A stretch of 43,397 nt of DNA from Pseudoroseomonas ludipueritiae (GCF_014490445.1 NZ_JACTUZ010000023.1:1-43397); one strand, 5' to 3'; positions 7,971 to 16,812 are shown, numbered from the stretch's first letter. Numbers and translations: made by a program. The notes: generated by a model from the sequence alone, not told the origin.

Positions 7971-8951
7971 TCAGCCCGGCACGCAGGTCAGTGCCTTGCC
8001 GGGGCGATAGGGGGCGACCAGGACTGGCGCAGCGGGATTGACCACGCGGAGGTCCTGCGCCGAGAGGTCCCGGGCGATCACGACCAGCGCTTCCGGCAGG
8101 TCCTGGCCGCCGCTCATCGGCGCGGGGGGGCTGAAGAGGGTGCCGACAGCCTGGACCAGCAGGGTGGCGCCCGTTCCGGGATGCCGGATAAAGCCCTTCA
8201 CCCGCAGCAGGCGGTCGCCACAGAAGGCGGCGAGGTCCTCCATCCAGTCCAGCCGGTCTTCCCAACCGGCTTCCGGAGCGAAGGCAACGCGCAGCACGGA
8301 GACGCGGGGATGCGCCCGCTCCGGCGCCATGGGGCCCGCTGGCAGGGCGGCTGGGGGCGCGGGGGCGAAGGCGGCGCGGGCGCGGGCCGCGCGGTCCTGC
8401 TCCAGCACCAGGGTGGCGAGGGGATTGATGGCGCCGGCCAGCGCCTCGGCCGCGCCGGTCCCGGCGAGGTCCGGCTTGGTGATGACAATGGTGCTGGCGG
8501 CGGCGAGCTGGCTGGCCACCTCGTCGAAGTGCCGCGCCTGCTCCGCCGCCTGGCTGGCATCGCAGGTGGTGACGACCCGCACCGCGAGGTTGAGCGGCGC
8601 CAGCGGCGCCAGGGAGCGCAGGATCGGCCCCGGGCGCGACAGGCCCGAGCCTTCCAGCACGATGCGGCGGAAGGGCGGCAGGCCGGCCTTCTCGCGTTCC
8701 TCCACCAGGGCGCGGATGGTGAAGACGAGGTCATTGGTCAGGGAGCAGCAGACACAGCCATTGGCCAGCATGGCCATGGGGATGGTGCCGCTTTCCGCGA
8801 TGATGGCGCCATCCACGTCGATCTCGCCCGCCTCGTTGACGATGACGGCGGTTTGCGCGGCTTCCGGCAGGGCGAGCCAGTCCACCAGCAGCGAGGTCTT
8901 GCCGCTGCCCAGGAAGCCGGCGAGCAGGATGAACTCGGTGCGCGCGGTCAT
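7971..8951 (-). CDS. CobW/COG0523-family GTPase (putative metallochaperone)
   Basis: A 326-residue G3E P-loop GTPase. Walker A is GFLGSGKTS (residues 12-20), the switch region is NEAGEIDVDG (39-48), the metal-binding CxCC is NGCVCCSL (C66, C68, C69), and LEGSGLSRP (99-107) holds the conserved Glu. The guanine-specificity motif is TKPD (158-161) instead of NKxD. The C-terminal half is the CobW C domain, with RLLRVKGFIRHP near residue 250. Its ATG overlaps the stop of the amidohydrolase gene (ATGA), making it the last gene of the fifteen-gene operon. Family members deliver zinc or other metals to client enzymes, so the operon's amidohydrolases are plausible clients; that link is inference. Confidence 0.9.
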   Translation of the reverse strand: MTARTEFILLAGFLGSGKTSLLVDWLALPEAAQTAVIVNEAGEIDVDGAIIAESGTIPMAMLANGCVCCSLTNDLVFTIRALVEEREKAGLPPFRRIVLEGSGLSRPGPILRSLAPLAPLNLAVRVVTTCDASQAAEQARHFDEVASQLAAASTIVITKPDLAGTGAAEALAGAINPLATLVLEQDRAARARAAFAPAPPAALPAGPMAPERAHPRVSVLRVAFAPEAGWEDRLDWMEDLAAFCGDRLLRVKGFIRHPGTGATLLVQAVGTLFSPPAPMSGGQDLPEALVVIARDLSAQDLRVVNPAAPVLVAPYRPGKALTCVPG

Positions 8952-10549
8952 GGCGCCGCCGCCTCCCGCTCCTTCTGCGCCGCCACCATGGCGCGGATAT
9001 CGGCCAGCAGTTCCTCGACATCGAAAACCAGCCCGGCGCGGATGGTGTGGCGCAGCGCGCGGCGCCATTCGGCCTGGCCGGTCTCGTCGTTCAGCCGCAG
9101 CGCGCCGGTGCCGTAGAGCAGCTTCCAGTCCTCCAGCGGGTTCTCGTCCAGCACCAGCAGGTCCGCCAGCTTGCCGACCTCGATGCTGCCGGTCTCGCCA
9201 TCGATGCCCAGAAGCTCGGCGCCGAGGATGGAGGCGGAGCGCAGCACCTCCAGCGCGTTGAAGCCGGCTTCCTGCAACAGCTCCAGTTCCCGGATGAAGC
9301 CGTAGCCGAAGATCTGGAAGATGAAGCCGGAATCGCTGCCGGTGCAGACGCGGCCGCCCCGGTTCTTGTAGGCGTTGAGGAACTGCATCCAGAGCCGGTA
9401 ATGCGCCTTCCATTCCACCTCGTTGGTGACGGACCAGCGGTACCAATAGGCGCCATGGCCTCCGCGCGCGGGCTGGAAATAGCGCCACATGCTGGGCCAG
9501 GTGAAATCGTCGTGCCAATCCGCGCGCCGGAAGCGCATCAGGTCGCGGTTGGCGTCGTAGATCGTCATGGTCGGGACGAAGGTGAAGCCGATCTCCAGGA
9601 ACTTCTCCAGCACCTCGTTCCACTTGGCGCTGCCGGGCTCGGCGGCCTGCAGAAAGGTCTGCCCGGCGGAGGAGAAGCGGAAATACTCGTCGTTGTAATT
9701 GTAGCCGGGGGGGTAGTTCTGCACCACGCGGTCGTCGTAGAGCGCTTCCGGCAGGCCGTAGTAATGCTCCGCGCTGGTCAGGCCCCATTGCGCCGTGGTC
9801 AGCGCGTTCATGCGCGTCACCGCCTGCTGCGCGTGGTGGCAGCCGGAGCGCAGGCCGAGCCTGCCGCATTCCTCCAGCGCCGCGCGCATGATGGCGGGGG
9901 GCGCGCCGAAGAACTTCACGCCATCCGCGCCGGCATCCTTGGCGCGGCGCAGCCAGTCCCGCGCCTCCTCCGGCGTGTGGATGGTCTTGAGCATGTCGTT
10001 GACGGCGGGAAAATAGGGATGCGCCAGGATGCGCGGCGCGGCGATGCGATTGGCCGCCGAGGCTTCCCGCTGCTCCACCACCCAGTCCAGCCCGCTGAAG
10101 CAGCCCATCTCCCGCACCGTGGTGACGCCATGGGCCAGCCAGAGCTTGTAGACGTAATCCGCCGGCGCGACATCGCCATGCAACGCGTGATAGGGCACGC
10201 CGATATGGGTGTGGCAGTCGATCAGCCCGGGCGTGACGAACTTGCCGTGGCAGTCGATCTCATGGTCCCCGGCGGGCGGGCGGCGGGAAGGGTTGATGGG
10301 CTTGCCCGGCGTGCCGACCGGCGTGATGGCGGTGATGCGGTCGCCCTCCACCACGATATCGGCCGGGCCCCAGGGCGGCGCGCCGGTGCCGTCGATCACC
10401 GTGGCGCCGCGCAGCACCAGGCGGCGGTAGGGGCCGGTGCCGCGGTCGCGCCCCGTGGCGGCGGGCACCGGCGGCATGCCGAGCTTGGCATTCTTGGCCG
10501 TGATCTCGGTGCCGACTTTCGGCGCTTCCGCCGCGCTCTTGTCAGACAT
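8948..10549 (-). CDS. Metal-dependent amidohydrolase (imidazolonepropionase/prolidase-like, COG1228 type)
   Basis: A 533-residue amidohydrolase superfamily enzyme. The N-terminal beta-sandwich is followed by the metal motif H113-x-H115 in GLIDCHTHIG. K212 in GVKFFG may be a carbamylated bridging lysine; H238/H239 and H262 are further ligand candidates, and D406 in CTGSDSGF is the catalytic-Asp candidate. The sandwich is completed by IEVGKLADLLVLDENPL near residue 470. The family hydrolyses amide or cyclic-amide bonds; the substrate is unknown. The start at 10549 has AAGGAA upstream. It lies 14 bp after an ABC permease gene and overlaps the CobW gene by 4 bp. No signal peptide is evident, so it probably acts in the cytosol on an imported compound. 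Confidence 0.88.
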   Translation of the reverse strand: MSDKSAAEAPKVGTEITAKNAKLGMPPVPAATGRDRGTGPYRRLVLRGATVIDGTGAPPWGPADIVVEGDRITAITPVGTPGKPINPSRRPPAGDHEIDCHGKFVTPGLIDCHTHIGVPYHALHGDVAPADYVYKLWLAHGVTTVREMGCFSGLDWVVEQREASAANRIAAPRILAHPYFPAVNDMLKTIHTPEEARDWLRRAKDAGADGVKFFGAPPAIMRAALEECGRLGLRSGCHHAQQAVTRMNALTTAQWGLTSAEHYYGLPEALYDDRVVQNYPPGYNYNDEYFRFSSAGQTFLQAAEPGSAKWNEVLEKFLEIGFTFVPTMTIYDANRDLMRFRRADWHDDFTWPSMWRYFQPARGGHGAYWYRWSVTNEVEWKAHYRLWMQFLNAYKNRGGRVCTGSDSGFIFQIFGYGFIRELELLQEAGFNALEVLRSASILGAELLGIDGETGSIEVGKLADLLVLDENPLEDWKLLYGTGALRLNDETGQAEWRRALRHTIRAGLVFDVEELLADIRAMVAAQKEREAAAP

Positions 10550-10563
10550 GGTGTTTCCTTCCC

Positions 10564-11439
10564 TTAACGACGGTAGCGGCGGCCCAGCACAGCGCTGCCG
10601 AGCACGGTCAGCACCAGCGTGAAGCCGAGCAGGATGAAGGCCAGCGCGGCGCCGAAGGGCCAGTTGTTGCCGCGCACGAACTGGTCGTAGACAGCGGGGG
10701 CCATCATCTTGAACTGTGGCCCGCCCAGCAGCACGGCGCTGGCATAGGTGTTCATGCAGAGCACGAAGACCAGCACGCAGCCCGCCACCACGCCCGGCAG
10801 CGCCAGCGGCAGCACCACGCGGCGGAAGACGGTGAGCGGCTTTGCACCGAGGTTGGAGGCCGCTTCCTCCGCCTGGCGCGGAATGCCCTCGATCACCGCC
10901 GAGAGGGTCAGGATCATATAGGGCAGCACCACCGCGACGATGCCCGCCACCACGGCGCCGGTGTTGTAGAGCAGCGGCAGGGGTGCCGCGATGATGCCGA
11001 GGCCCAGCAGCGCCGCATTGATGGCCCCGCCATTGCCCAGCAGCGCCAGCCAGCCGGCCGCGCGCACCACATTGCCCACCAGCAGCGGAAAGATGGTGAG
11101 GATGGTGAAGATGCTCTTCGCCCGCCCCTGCATCCGCGCCAGCCAATAGGCGGCGGGAAAGCCCAGGCCGAGGGTGAGCAGCGTGCTGCCCGTCGCCACG
11201 GCCAGGGTGGTCAGCAGCACCTGCCGGTAATATGGGTCCCGCACCGCCTGCAGGTAATTGGCCGCGGTGGTTGCCTCCACCATCATCTCGGTGGGGCTGA
11301 ACTGGTTCAGCGAGATGCGGAACAACAGCAGCATCGGCGCCACCAGCAGCAGCACCACGAGGATTCCAGCAGGAAGGACCAGCGCGGCCAAAGCCTTAAG
11401 CCTTGAACTGCTTGTTCCAGAAATCCAGGATCTCGCCAT
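10564..11439 (-). CDS. ABC transporter permease, PotB-like (spermidine/putrescine type)
   Basis: A hydrophobic protein of up to 291 residues with about six membrane segments. The ATPase-coupling EAA loop is EEAASNLGAKPLTVFRRVVLP near residues 190-210. With the ATG at 11439 it overlaps the upstream binding-protein gene by 44 bp and lacks a clear ribosome site; a TTG at 11391, 4 bp after that gene's stop and preceded by AAGG, would drop 16 mostly polar residues and is a real alternative. Its partners are the permease at 13515, the ATPase at 12434 and the binding protein at 11396. Such systems import polyamines, amino-acid derivatives or other small cations and organics. Confidence 0.88.
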   Translation of the reverse strand: MARSWISGTSSSRLKALAALVLPAGILVVLLLVAPMLLLFRISLNQFSPTEMMVEATTAANYLQAVRDPYYRQVLLTTLAVATGSTLLTLGLGFPAAYWLARMQGRAKSIFTILTIFPLLVGNVVRAAGWLALLGNGGAINAALLGLGIIAAPLPLLYNTGAVVAGIVAVVLPYMILTLSAVIEGIPRQAEEAASNLGAKPLTVFRRVVLPLALPGVVAGCVLVFVLCMNTYASAVLLGGPQFKMMAPAVYDQFVRGNNWPFGAALAFILLGFTLVLTVLGSAVLGRRYRR

Positions 11440-12430
11440 GGGCGCGCAGCAGGTAGTCGTAGTCGGGCGCCCGCAGCCGCGCCTGCTCCGCTTCCGTCAG
11501 GCTGATCTGCTTCGCGATCTCCGGCGGCAGGGAGGCATCCGCCACGGTGGGCAGGTAGCCCATGCGGTCGGCGAAGGCGGTCTGCGCCTGCGGCTGCAAC
11601 ATGGCGTCGAGATAGGCGTAGGCCTGGTCCTTGTTGCGGCTGTTCTTCGGGATGCCGGCCTCGAAGACAATGGCATAGGCGCCTTCCTTCGGCACCGCAT
11701 GGCGCAGCGGGATGCCGGCCTTCTGCCACATGAAGCCACGCGCCAGCCACATGGGCGTGATCCAGACTTCCTCGCCCTTCAGCGCGGCGGCCAGCGCCTC
11801 GTTGGAGGGATAGACCTTGGCATCGAGGGAGCGCAGCTCCATCAGCTTGGCCTGGGCGGGCCTGTAGTCGCTGAAGCCGCCGCCGCCGGCCATCGCGGCG
11901 GCGAAGGTATTGGTGGAATAGAGGATGTCCGAGAAGCCGACGCGGCCGCGATACTTCGGGTCCCACATATCGGCGAAGGATGTGGGCGGCGTGGTCACCT
12001 TGTCCGGATTGTAGAGCAGCACCAGCGCCGAATAGATATGCGGGATGGCATAGGGCTTGCGCAGCGCCTGCACGATGCTCTCCGCCCGCTTCAGGCGGCC
12101 GGTCTCCAGCGTGTCCAGCGTGTTCTGCGCCGCCATCATGTGCATGTCGGTGTCGGAAAGGCAGGACACGTCCATGGTGCCGCGCCGCGCCTGACGCTCC
12201 GCCAGCATCTTGGTCTTGCGCGGGTCGGCATTGGCGACATCCTGCAGGATCTCGATGCCCTGCGGCTGCATCAGCGGCACGTCAATGTTCTGCCGCAGCA
12301 GCTCGCCGTAATCCCCACCCCAGGTGCCGACCACGGCCTGTTTGGACTGGGCGCGGGCGAGGCCGGGAAGGCCGGCGGCAGCGGCGGCGATGGCGGCGCC
12401 GGACAGGGTAGCGCGTCGGGAGATGATCAT
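11396..12430 (-). CDS. ABC transporter substrate-binding protein, PotD-like
   Basis: A 344-residue periplasmic binding protein of the spermidine/putrescine class. It starts MIISRRATLSGAAIAAAA, a twin-arginine-type leader ending at LARAQ near residue 28. Mature features such as VVGTWGGDYGELLRQN, ALVLLYNPDKV and FADMWDPKYRGRVGFSD are typical of the PotD/iron-uptake-like fold. AAGGAG precedes the ATG. It lies 3 bp after the ATPase gene. The ligand is unknown; the neighbouring hydrolases suggest an amide-containing organic molecule, which is inference. Confidence 0.9.
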   Translation of the reverse strand: MIISRRATLSGAAIAAAAAGLPGLARAQSKQAVVGTWGGDYGELLRQNIDVPLMQPQGIEILQDVANADPRKTKMLAERQARRGTMDVSCLSDTDMHMMAAQNTLDTLETGRLKRAESIVQALRKPYAIPHIYSALVLLYNPDKVTTPPTSFADMWDPKYRGRVGFSDILYSTNTFAAAMAGGGGFSDYRPAQAKLMELRSLDAKVYPSNEALAAALKGEEVWITPMWLARGFMWQKAGIPLRHAVPKEGAYAIVFEAGIPKNSRNKDQAYAYLDAMLQPQAQTAFADRMGYLPTVADASLPPEIAKQISLTEAEQARLRAPDYDYLLRAHGEILDFWNKQFKA

Positions 12431-12433
12431 GTG

Positions 12434-13495
12434 TCAGGCTCCTTTGTCGTTCGGCGTGGCCGGCAGCAGCCGGGCGGTGGCGATGTCCCAGGTGAGGCTC
12501 ACGGCATCCCCAGGCGAAAGGCGGCGCAGCGGGTCGGCGGGGCCGGGCGTCGGGCGGATGGCGACCAGCGGCGTGCCCTCCAGCTCCGCATGATACTCCG
12601 TTTGCGGGCCGAGATAGGTGACGGCATGCAGGCGGGCGGGCCCCTCGGGGGCGATGGCGACATGTTCCGGCCGCAGGGCCAGGATGGCATCGCCGGTCGG
12701 GGTGGCAGCCGCCGCGCAGGGCAGCAGGGCACCGCTGCGGGCGCGGAAGCGGCCCGGCCCCTCCACCCGTCCCTCCACAAGGTTGCAGCGGCCGACGAAG
12801 CCGGCGACGAAGGGGTCCGCCGGCTGTTCGTAAAGCTCCTCCGCCGTGCCGACCTGCCGCACCCGGCCGCGCTCCATCACCACCAGACGGTCGGCCATGG
12901 TCAGCGCCTCCTCCTGGTCATGCGTGACGATCAGGGTGGTCAGGCCCAGGCGCTGTTGCAGGGCCCGGATCTCCATCCGCACCTCCCCGCGCAGCTTGGC
13001 ATCGAGGTTGGAGAGCGGCTCGTCCAGCAGAAAGACGGCGGGCTTTACCACCAGGGCGCGGGCCAGCGCCACGCGCTGCTGCTGGCCGCCTGAGAGCTGG
13101 CGGGGCAGCCGGTCCTCCAGCCCCTCGAGCCGCACCATGCGCAGGGCCTCGCGCGCGCGGGCCTCGCGGTCGGCGCGGTTGACGCGGCGCATCTCCAGCC
13201 CGAAGGCGACATTCTGCCCCACCGTCATATGCGGAAACAGCGCATAGGACTGGAAGACCATGCCGGTGTCGCGCGCATGCGGCGGCGCCCGCGTCACGTC
13301 CTTGCCGCCGATCACCACCCGCCCGCCGCTGGGCGGCACGAAGCCCGCCACCATGCGCAGCGTGGTGGTCTTGCCGCAGCCGGAGGGGCCGAGCAGCGCC
13401 ACCATCTCACCCTGCCGCACATCGAGGTCCACGCGCTCCACCGCCATGGAGGCGCCGTAGCGCTTGCTCAGGGCATCAAGAAGAAGGCTGCCCAT
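12434..13495 (-). CDS. ABC transporter ATP-binding protein, PotA-like
   Basis: A 353-residue ATPase. Walker A is GPSGCGKTT near residue 38, the Q loop VFQSYALFPHM near 80, the signature LSGGQQQRVALARAL near 135, Walker B VFLLDEPLSNLD near 155 and the switch histidine TLIVTHDQEEAL near 190. Residues from about 240 form the C-terminal TOBE regulatory domain, giving the length usual for PotA-type proteins. It energises the two Pot-type permeases of the operon. The gap to the upstream permease gene is 19 bp and to the binding-protein gene 3 bp. Confidence 0.93.
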   Translation of the reverse strand: MGSLLLDALSKRYGASMAVERVDLDVRQGEMVALLGPSGCGKTTTLRMVAGFVPPSGGRVVIGGKDVTRAPPHARDTGMVFQSYALFPHMTVGQNVAFGLEMRRVNRADREARAREALRMVRLEGLEDRLPRQLSGGQQQRVALARALVVKPAVFLLDEPLSNLDAKLRGEVRMEIRALQQRLGLTTLIVTHDQEEALTMADRLVVMERGRVRQVGTAEELYEQPADPFVAGFVGRCNLVEGRVEGPGRFRARSGALLPCAAAATPTGDAILALRPEHVAIAPEGPARLHAVTYLGPQTEYHAELEGTPLVAIRPTPGPADPLRRLSPGDAVSLTWDIATARLLPATPNDKGA

Positions 13496-13514
13496 CAGGC
13501 ACTGGCTCCCGGCA

Positions 13515-14324
13515 TCAGACAGTTCTCGCGATGGATACGAAGCGGTCGGTGACCAGCATCAGCACGGCGACGATGAGGATCTGGACGGTGGCCACGGCGG
13601 CCAGCGTCGGGTCCACGCGGAATTCGAGGTAGTTGAGCATGGCCACCGGCAGCGTGGTGCGGCCGGGGCCCACCAGCAGCAGGCTCAGTTCCAGGTTCTC
13701 GAAGCTTTGGATAAAGGAGAACAGGCAGGCCGCGATGATGCCGGGCCGCATGGCCGGCAGCGTCACGCGGCGGAAGACGGTGAAGGGACGCGCGCCGAGA
13801 TTGGCGGCGGCTTCCTCGGCCGACTGGTCCATGCCCTGCAGGCTGGCGGTCACCAGCCGCACCGTCCAGGGAATGGTCAGCAGCACATGCGCCGCCACCA
13901 GCCCTTCCAGGGTGGAGGTGATGTCGCGGTCCAGCCAGAATTCCGCGCGCAGGTAGAACATGTACAGCGCCGTGCCCGCCACCACGCCGGGCACGGCCAG
14001 CGGCCCCAGCAGCAGCGTGTTCAGCGCGCCGGCGCCGCGCGGCTGGCCGCGCACCAGCGCATAGGCGGCGGCGGTGCCGAGCGGCACGCCAATCAGCGTC
14101 GCCATCAGCGCCACCTGTGCGCTGGTGACCAAGCCGCGCGCGAATTCCTGCCGCGCCCAGGCATTGACATACCAGCCGAGCGTGAAGCCGGAAGGCGGAA
14201 AGGAGACGATCTCCTGGCGGAAGACGCTGATCACCATCACCATCGCGACGGGCGCGAGGATGAGGGTGAAGGCGGCGGCGACCAGGGCGCCGAAGGCGAT
14301 GCGGCCGGGGGATGGCAGGGTCAA
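13515..14324 (-). CDS. ABC transporter permease, PotC-like
   Basis: A 269-residue permease with about six membrane helices and the coupling motif EEAAANLGARPFTVFRRVTLP near residues 170-190. The start is a TTG at 14324 with AAAGGA about 10 bp upstream. An ATG at 14332 is out of frame and stops after three codons. Together with the PotB-like, PotA-like and PotD-like genes it forms one importer, in the unusual order permease, ATPase, binding protein, permease. It lies 15 bp after the HAD hydrolase gene. Confidence 0.9.
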   Translation of the reverse strand: MTLPSPGRIAFGALVAAAFTLILAPVAMVMVISVFRQEIVSFPPSGFTLGWYVNAWARQEFARGLVTSAQVALMATLIGVPLGTAAAYALVRGQPRGAGALNTLLLGPLAVPGVVAGTALYMFYLRAEFWLDRDITSTLEGLVAAHVLLTIPWTVRLVTASLQGMDQSAEEAAANLGARPFTVFRRVTLPAMRPGIIAACLFSFIQSFENLELSLLLVGPGRTTLPVAMLNYLEFRVDPTLAAVATVQILIVAVLMLVTDRFVSIARTV

Positions 14325-14339
14325 GAAACCATCGTCCTT

Positions 14340-15062
14340 TCAGCCACGCTGTTCCTCGGCGTGAGCTTTCGCCATCTCGGCCATGCTGGTAAAGCGGAAA
14401 TCGTATCTGGGGCGCGAGCCGGGGTCCATGGTGGCGCCGAAGCCTTCATCGCCATGGCGCCGATGAATCCAGCAGGAAGCGAGGCCCATCTCATTGGCCG
14501 GCTTGTGGTCGTGGAAGAGGCTTTCGGCCGTGTGCAGGATATCGCCCTTCGTGATGCCCATGCTGGAAAGCCGGTCCAGCATGTAATGGAAATTGGCGAG
14601 GCTCGGCTTGTAGGAACCGGCATCCTCCGCCGTCACCACCGCGTCGAAATCCACGCCGAGGCGCGCATTGCTCATGGCGAAGGTGGCGTTGTCCACATTG
14701 GACAGGATCACCAGCTTGTAGAAACGCTTGAGGTAGCGCAAGGCCTCCATCGAATCCGGAAAGGCCGGCCAGGCGCGGACGGAGCGGCCATAGGCCAGGC
14801 ATTCCTCATGGCTGGCCACCACACCCCATTGCTCAGCCAGCCGCTTATAGACGATGGCCAGCAACTGGTCGTAGGGCTTGGCCGGCGTCTGCGCCTGCTG
14901 CGCGGATTCATGTTGCGCATGGGCCTGCAGGATCTCGTTGCGGCTCAGCGGGCGCTCCACCCGTTGCGTCAGCGGGCGCAGCGCGGCGAACATGCCGCTT
15001 TCCCAGTCGATCAGCGTGCCGTAGCAGTCGAAGGTCAGGACCTTGTAGTCGCTCAGGCGCAT
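14340..15062 (-). CDS. HAD-superfamily hydrolase, (S)-2-haloacid dehalogenase-like (type II)
   Basis: A 240-residue protein of the haloacid dehalogenase type II group. The nucleophile D12 is in LTFDCYGTLIDWESG, motif II is ILSNVDN (S121, N122), motif III is YKPSLANFHY (K152), and motif IV is ESLFHDHKPANEMGL (D185). The LFHDHKPA block resembles 2-haloacid dehalogenases, though many such proteins act on phosphate esters. The start follows AAGGA. It is embedded between an amidohydrolase and a Pot-type permease gene (gaps 13 and 15 bp), so it probably acts on a product of the imported compound. The exact reaction is not deducible. Confidence 0.85.
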   Translation of the reverse strand: MRLSDYKVLTFDCYGTLIDWESGMFAALRPLTQRVERPLSRNEILQAHAQHESAQQAQTPAKPYDQLLAIVYKRLAEQWGVVASHEECLAYGRSVRAWPAFPDSMEALRYLKRFYKLVILSNVDNATFAMSNARLGVDFDAVVTAEDAGSYKPSLANFHYMLDRLSSMGITKGDILHTAESLFHDHKPANEMGLASCWIHRRHGDEGFGATMDPGSRPRYDFRFTSMAEMAKAHAEEQRG

Positions 15063-15075
15063 GGCGGCTTGTCCT

Positions 15076-16314
15076 TCAGTTATCCAGCAGGTTCTTGACG
15101 AAGTGGCCGGCCTTCATGATGGCCGGCATATGCCGCCCCTGGCCGGTGAGGAGGGAGAGATCGGCCAGCGGGTCGCCATCCACCACGATCAGGTCGGCAT
15201 GGGCGCCAGGGGCGATGATGCCGAGCTTCCCCTCCTGCTGCACCACCCGTGCGGCATGGATCGTGGCGGAGCGGATGACCTCGATAGCCGGCAGCACCTG
15301 GCCGCGCAGGGTGAATTCATCCGACTGGTGGCGGTGCATCTCCCCCAGCAGGTCGGAGCCATAGGCCATCATCACGCCGGCCTCGTGCAGGATCTTCAGC
15401 GCCTCCATGCCCTGCGCCCGCACATCCTCGATCTTGGCGATGGAGGGCGGCGGCAGGCCGAGGGAGGCACCTTCCTTGGCCAGGGCATCGAAGGTGACAT
15501 TGGTGGGAACGACAAAGGCCCCCTTCTCCTTCACCAGCCGCGCCGTCTCGGGCGTGATGAGGTTGCCGTGCTCGACAGAAAGCACGCCGCATTCCACCGC
15601 GCGGCGGATGGCTTCATCCGTGTAGAGATGCGCGGCGACATAGGTGCGGGCATTGCGTGCCTCCTCCACCGCCGCGCGCACCTCGTCATCGGAGAAACCG
15701 AGGAAGGCGATGGGATCGGTGGGCGAGGAGACACCGCCATTGGCCATGATCTTGATGAACTGTGCGCCGGCCTTGATCTCTTCCCGCGCCACGCGGCGCA
15801 CGGCATCCACGCCATCCACCACGCGGCCCATGGCACCGGCCCGGTCACCGTAATAATCCACGTCCCGGTGATGGAAGCGGCCGCGGTAGTCGGTATGGCC
15901 GCCGGTCTGGGAGAGCGCCTTGCCGCAGATCACCAGGCGCGGCGCCTCGATCAGTTCCTCCTCGATTGCCATGACCAGCCCGTGGTCGGCGCCGCCGAGG
16001 TCGCGGACAGTGGTGAAGCCGCGCATCAGCATCTCGCGCATGATCTTCGCCGAGCGCAGCGCCACCAGGGTGTTCGGCAGTTCCGCATTGGCGCCGAGAT
16101 TGGCCATGGTGGCGATGACATGCACGTGGCAGTCGATCAGCCCCGGCATCAGCGTGCGGCCGCGCAGGTCCACCACCCGGGCGGAGGAAGCGGTGATCGG
16201 GCGGTCCGAGACCTCGCGGATCGTGCCGTTCTCGACCAGCACGTGGCGGTCGACCAGCGCGGTCTCGGCGGTGCCGTCGAGGATGGCGGCGTTCTGAAAG
16301 AGGATGCTGCTCAT
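15076..16314 (-). CDS. Metal-dependent amidohydrolase (Xaa-Pro dipeptidase / imidazolonepropionase-like)
   Basis: A 412-residue amidohydrolase with an intact set of candidate ligands: H63-x-H65 in GLIDCHVHV, K188 in FIKIMANGG (a carbamylated lysine in relatives), H229 in VAAHLYTDEA, H249 in SVEHGNLI and D321 in AYGSDLLGEMH. Residues about 375-395 (LGIIAPGAHADLIVVDGDP) close the C-terminal sandwich. It resembles bacterial COG1228 enzymes that cleave amide, dipeptide or cyclic imide bonds. It is about 120 residues shorter than the other amidohydrolase of the operon and only distantly similar, so the two probably act on different bonds. No signal peptide. It lies 3 bp after the GAF gene and 13 bp before the HAD gene. 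Confidence 0.9.
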   Translation of the reverse strand: MSSILFQNAAILDGTAETALVDRHVLVENGTIREVSDRPITASSARVVDLRGRTLMPGLIDCHVHVIATMANLGANAELPNTLVALRSAKIMREMLMRGFTTVRDLGGADHGLVMAIEEELIEAPRLVICGKALSQTGGHTDYRGRFHHRDVDYYGDRAGAMGRVVDGVDAVRRVAREEIKAGAQFIKIMANGGVSSPTDPIAFLGFSDDEVRAAVEEARNARTYVAAHLYTDEAIRRAVECGVLSVEHGNLITPETARLVKEKGAFVVPTNVTFDALAKEGASLGLPPPSIAKIEDVRAQGMEALKILHEAGVMMAYGSDLLGEMHRHQSDEFTLRGQVLPAIEVIRSATIHAARVVQQEGKLGIIAPGAHADLIVVDGDPLADLSLLTGQGRHMPAIMKAGHFVKNLLDN

Positions 16315-16317
16315 GGT

Positions 16318-16812
16318 TCAGGCGCGCTTCTGCAACAGGGCGGGGATCAGGAAGGGCGTGAAGGCGCGGGCGATGTCCACCTGCTCCTGCACCGTATAGG
16401 CGCCCTCGGCATCCAGCAGGTTGAGCGTGCCCAGCACCTCCCCGCCCCGGATGGCGGTGACATTGATGACGGCGCCGAGGCCGAGGCTCTCGATCAGTTC
16501 ATGGTCCGGGAAGGCCCAGCGGATGGCGGATCTGTCCGGGCCCAGGAAGGTCTGCTTCTGCTCCAGCACCAGCGCGCCCCAGGGCGTCGGGCCCATGCGC
16601 TTGCGGCCCTGCACCGGATAGGCCTCGGGATTGGAGGAATAGACGCGCTCCACCTCCTCCCCGCCCTCGCGCCGCACCAGGATGGTGAAGAGCTTGTGGC
16701 CGATCAGCTCGCGCGTCGCGGCCTCCACCGCGCGGAAGGCGGCCTCGGGCGCGGCGTCCCGCGCGATGGCGTCGGTGACGGAGAGCAGGCTTCGGAGAAG
16801 GCGGTCGTTCAT
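16318..16812 (-). CDS. Stand-alone GAF-domain protein
   Basis: A 164-residue protein consisting almost wholly of one GAF domain, with LIGHKLFTILVRR near residues 36-48, RVYSSNPEAYPVQGRK near 55-70 and the VLGTLNLLDAEGAYT core near 125-140. No HTH, kinase or cyclase domain is attached. GAF domains bind small ligands or nucleotides. Its ATG overlaps the livM-like gene by 4 bp and the amidohydrolase starts 3 bp after its stop, so it is tightly built into the operon. It may sense or hold the imported substrate, or regulate an enzyme. Function unknown beyond the fold. Confidence 0.8.
   Translation of the reverse strand: MNDRLLRSLLSVTDAIARDAAPEAAFRAVEAATRELIGHKLFTILVRREGGEEVERVYSSNPEAYPVQGRKRMGPTPWGALVLEQKQTFLGPDRSAIRWAFPDHELIESLGLGAVINVTAIRGGEVLGTLNLLDAEGAYTVQEQVDIARAFTPFLIPALLQKRA

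Noticed and set aside
7971-9869. Apparent 632-codon frame fusing CobW to an upstream segment
   Set aside because: The upstream part is an out-of-frame reading of the amidohydrolase, whose own frame carries all metal-ligand motifs. CobW begins naturally at the ATGA overlap at 8951.
14321-14332. Three-codon frame (ATG to TGA) before the PotC-like gene
   Set aside because: Its ATG is only 2 bp from the ribosome site, too close for initiation, whereas the TTG at 14324 is about 10 bp away. It is best seen as chance.
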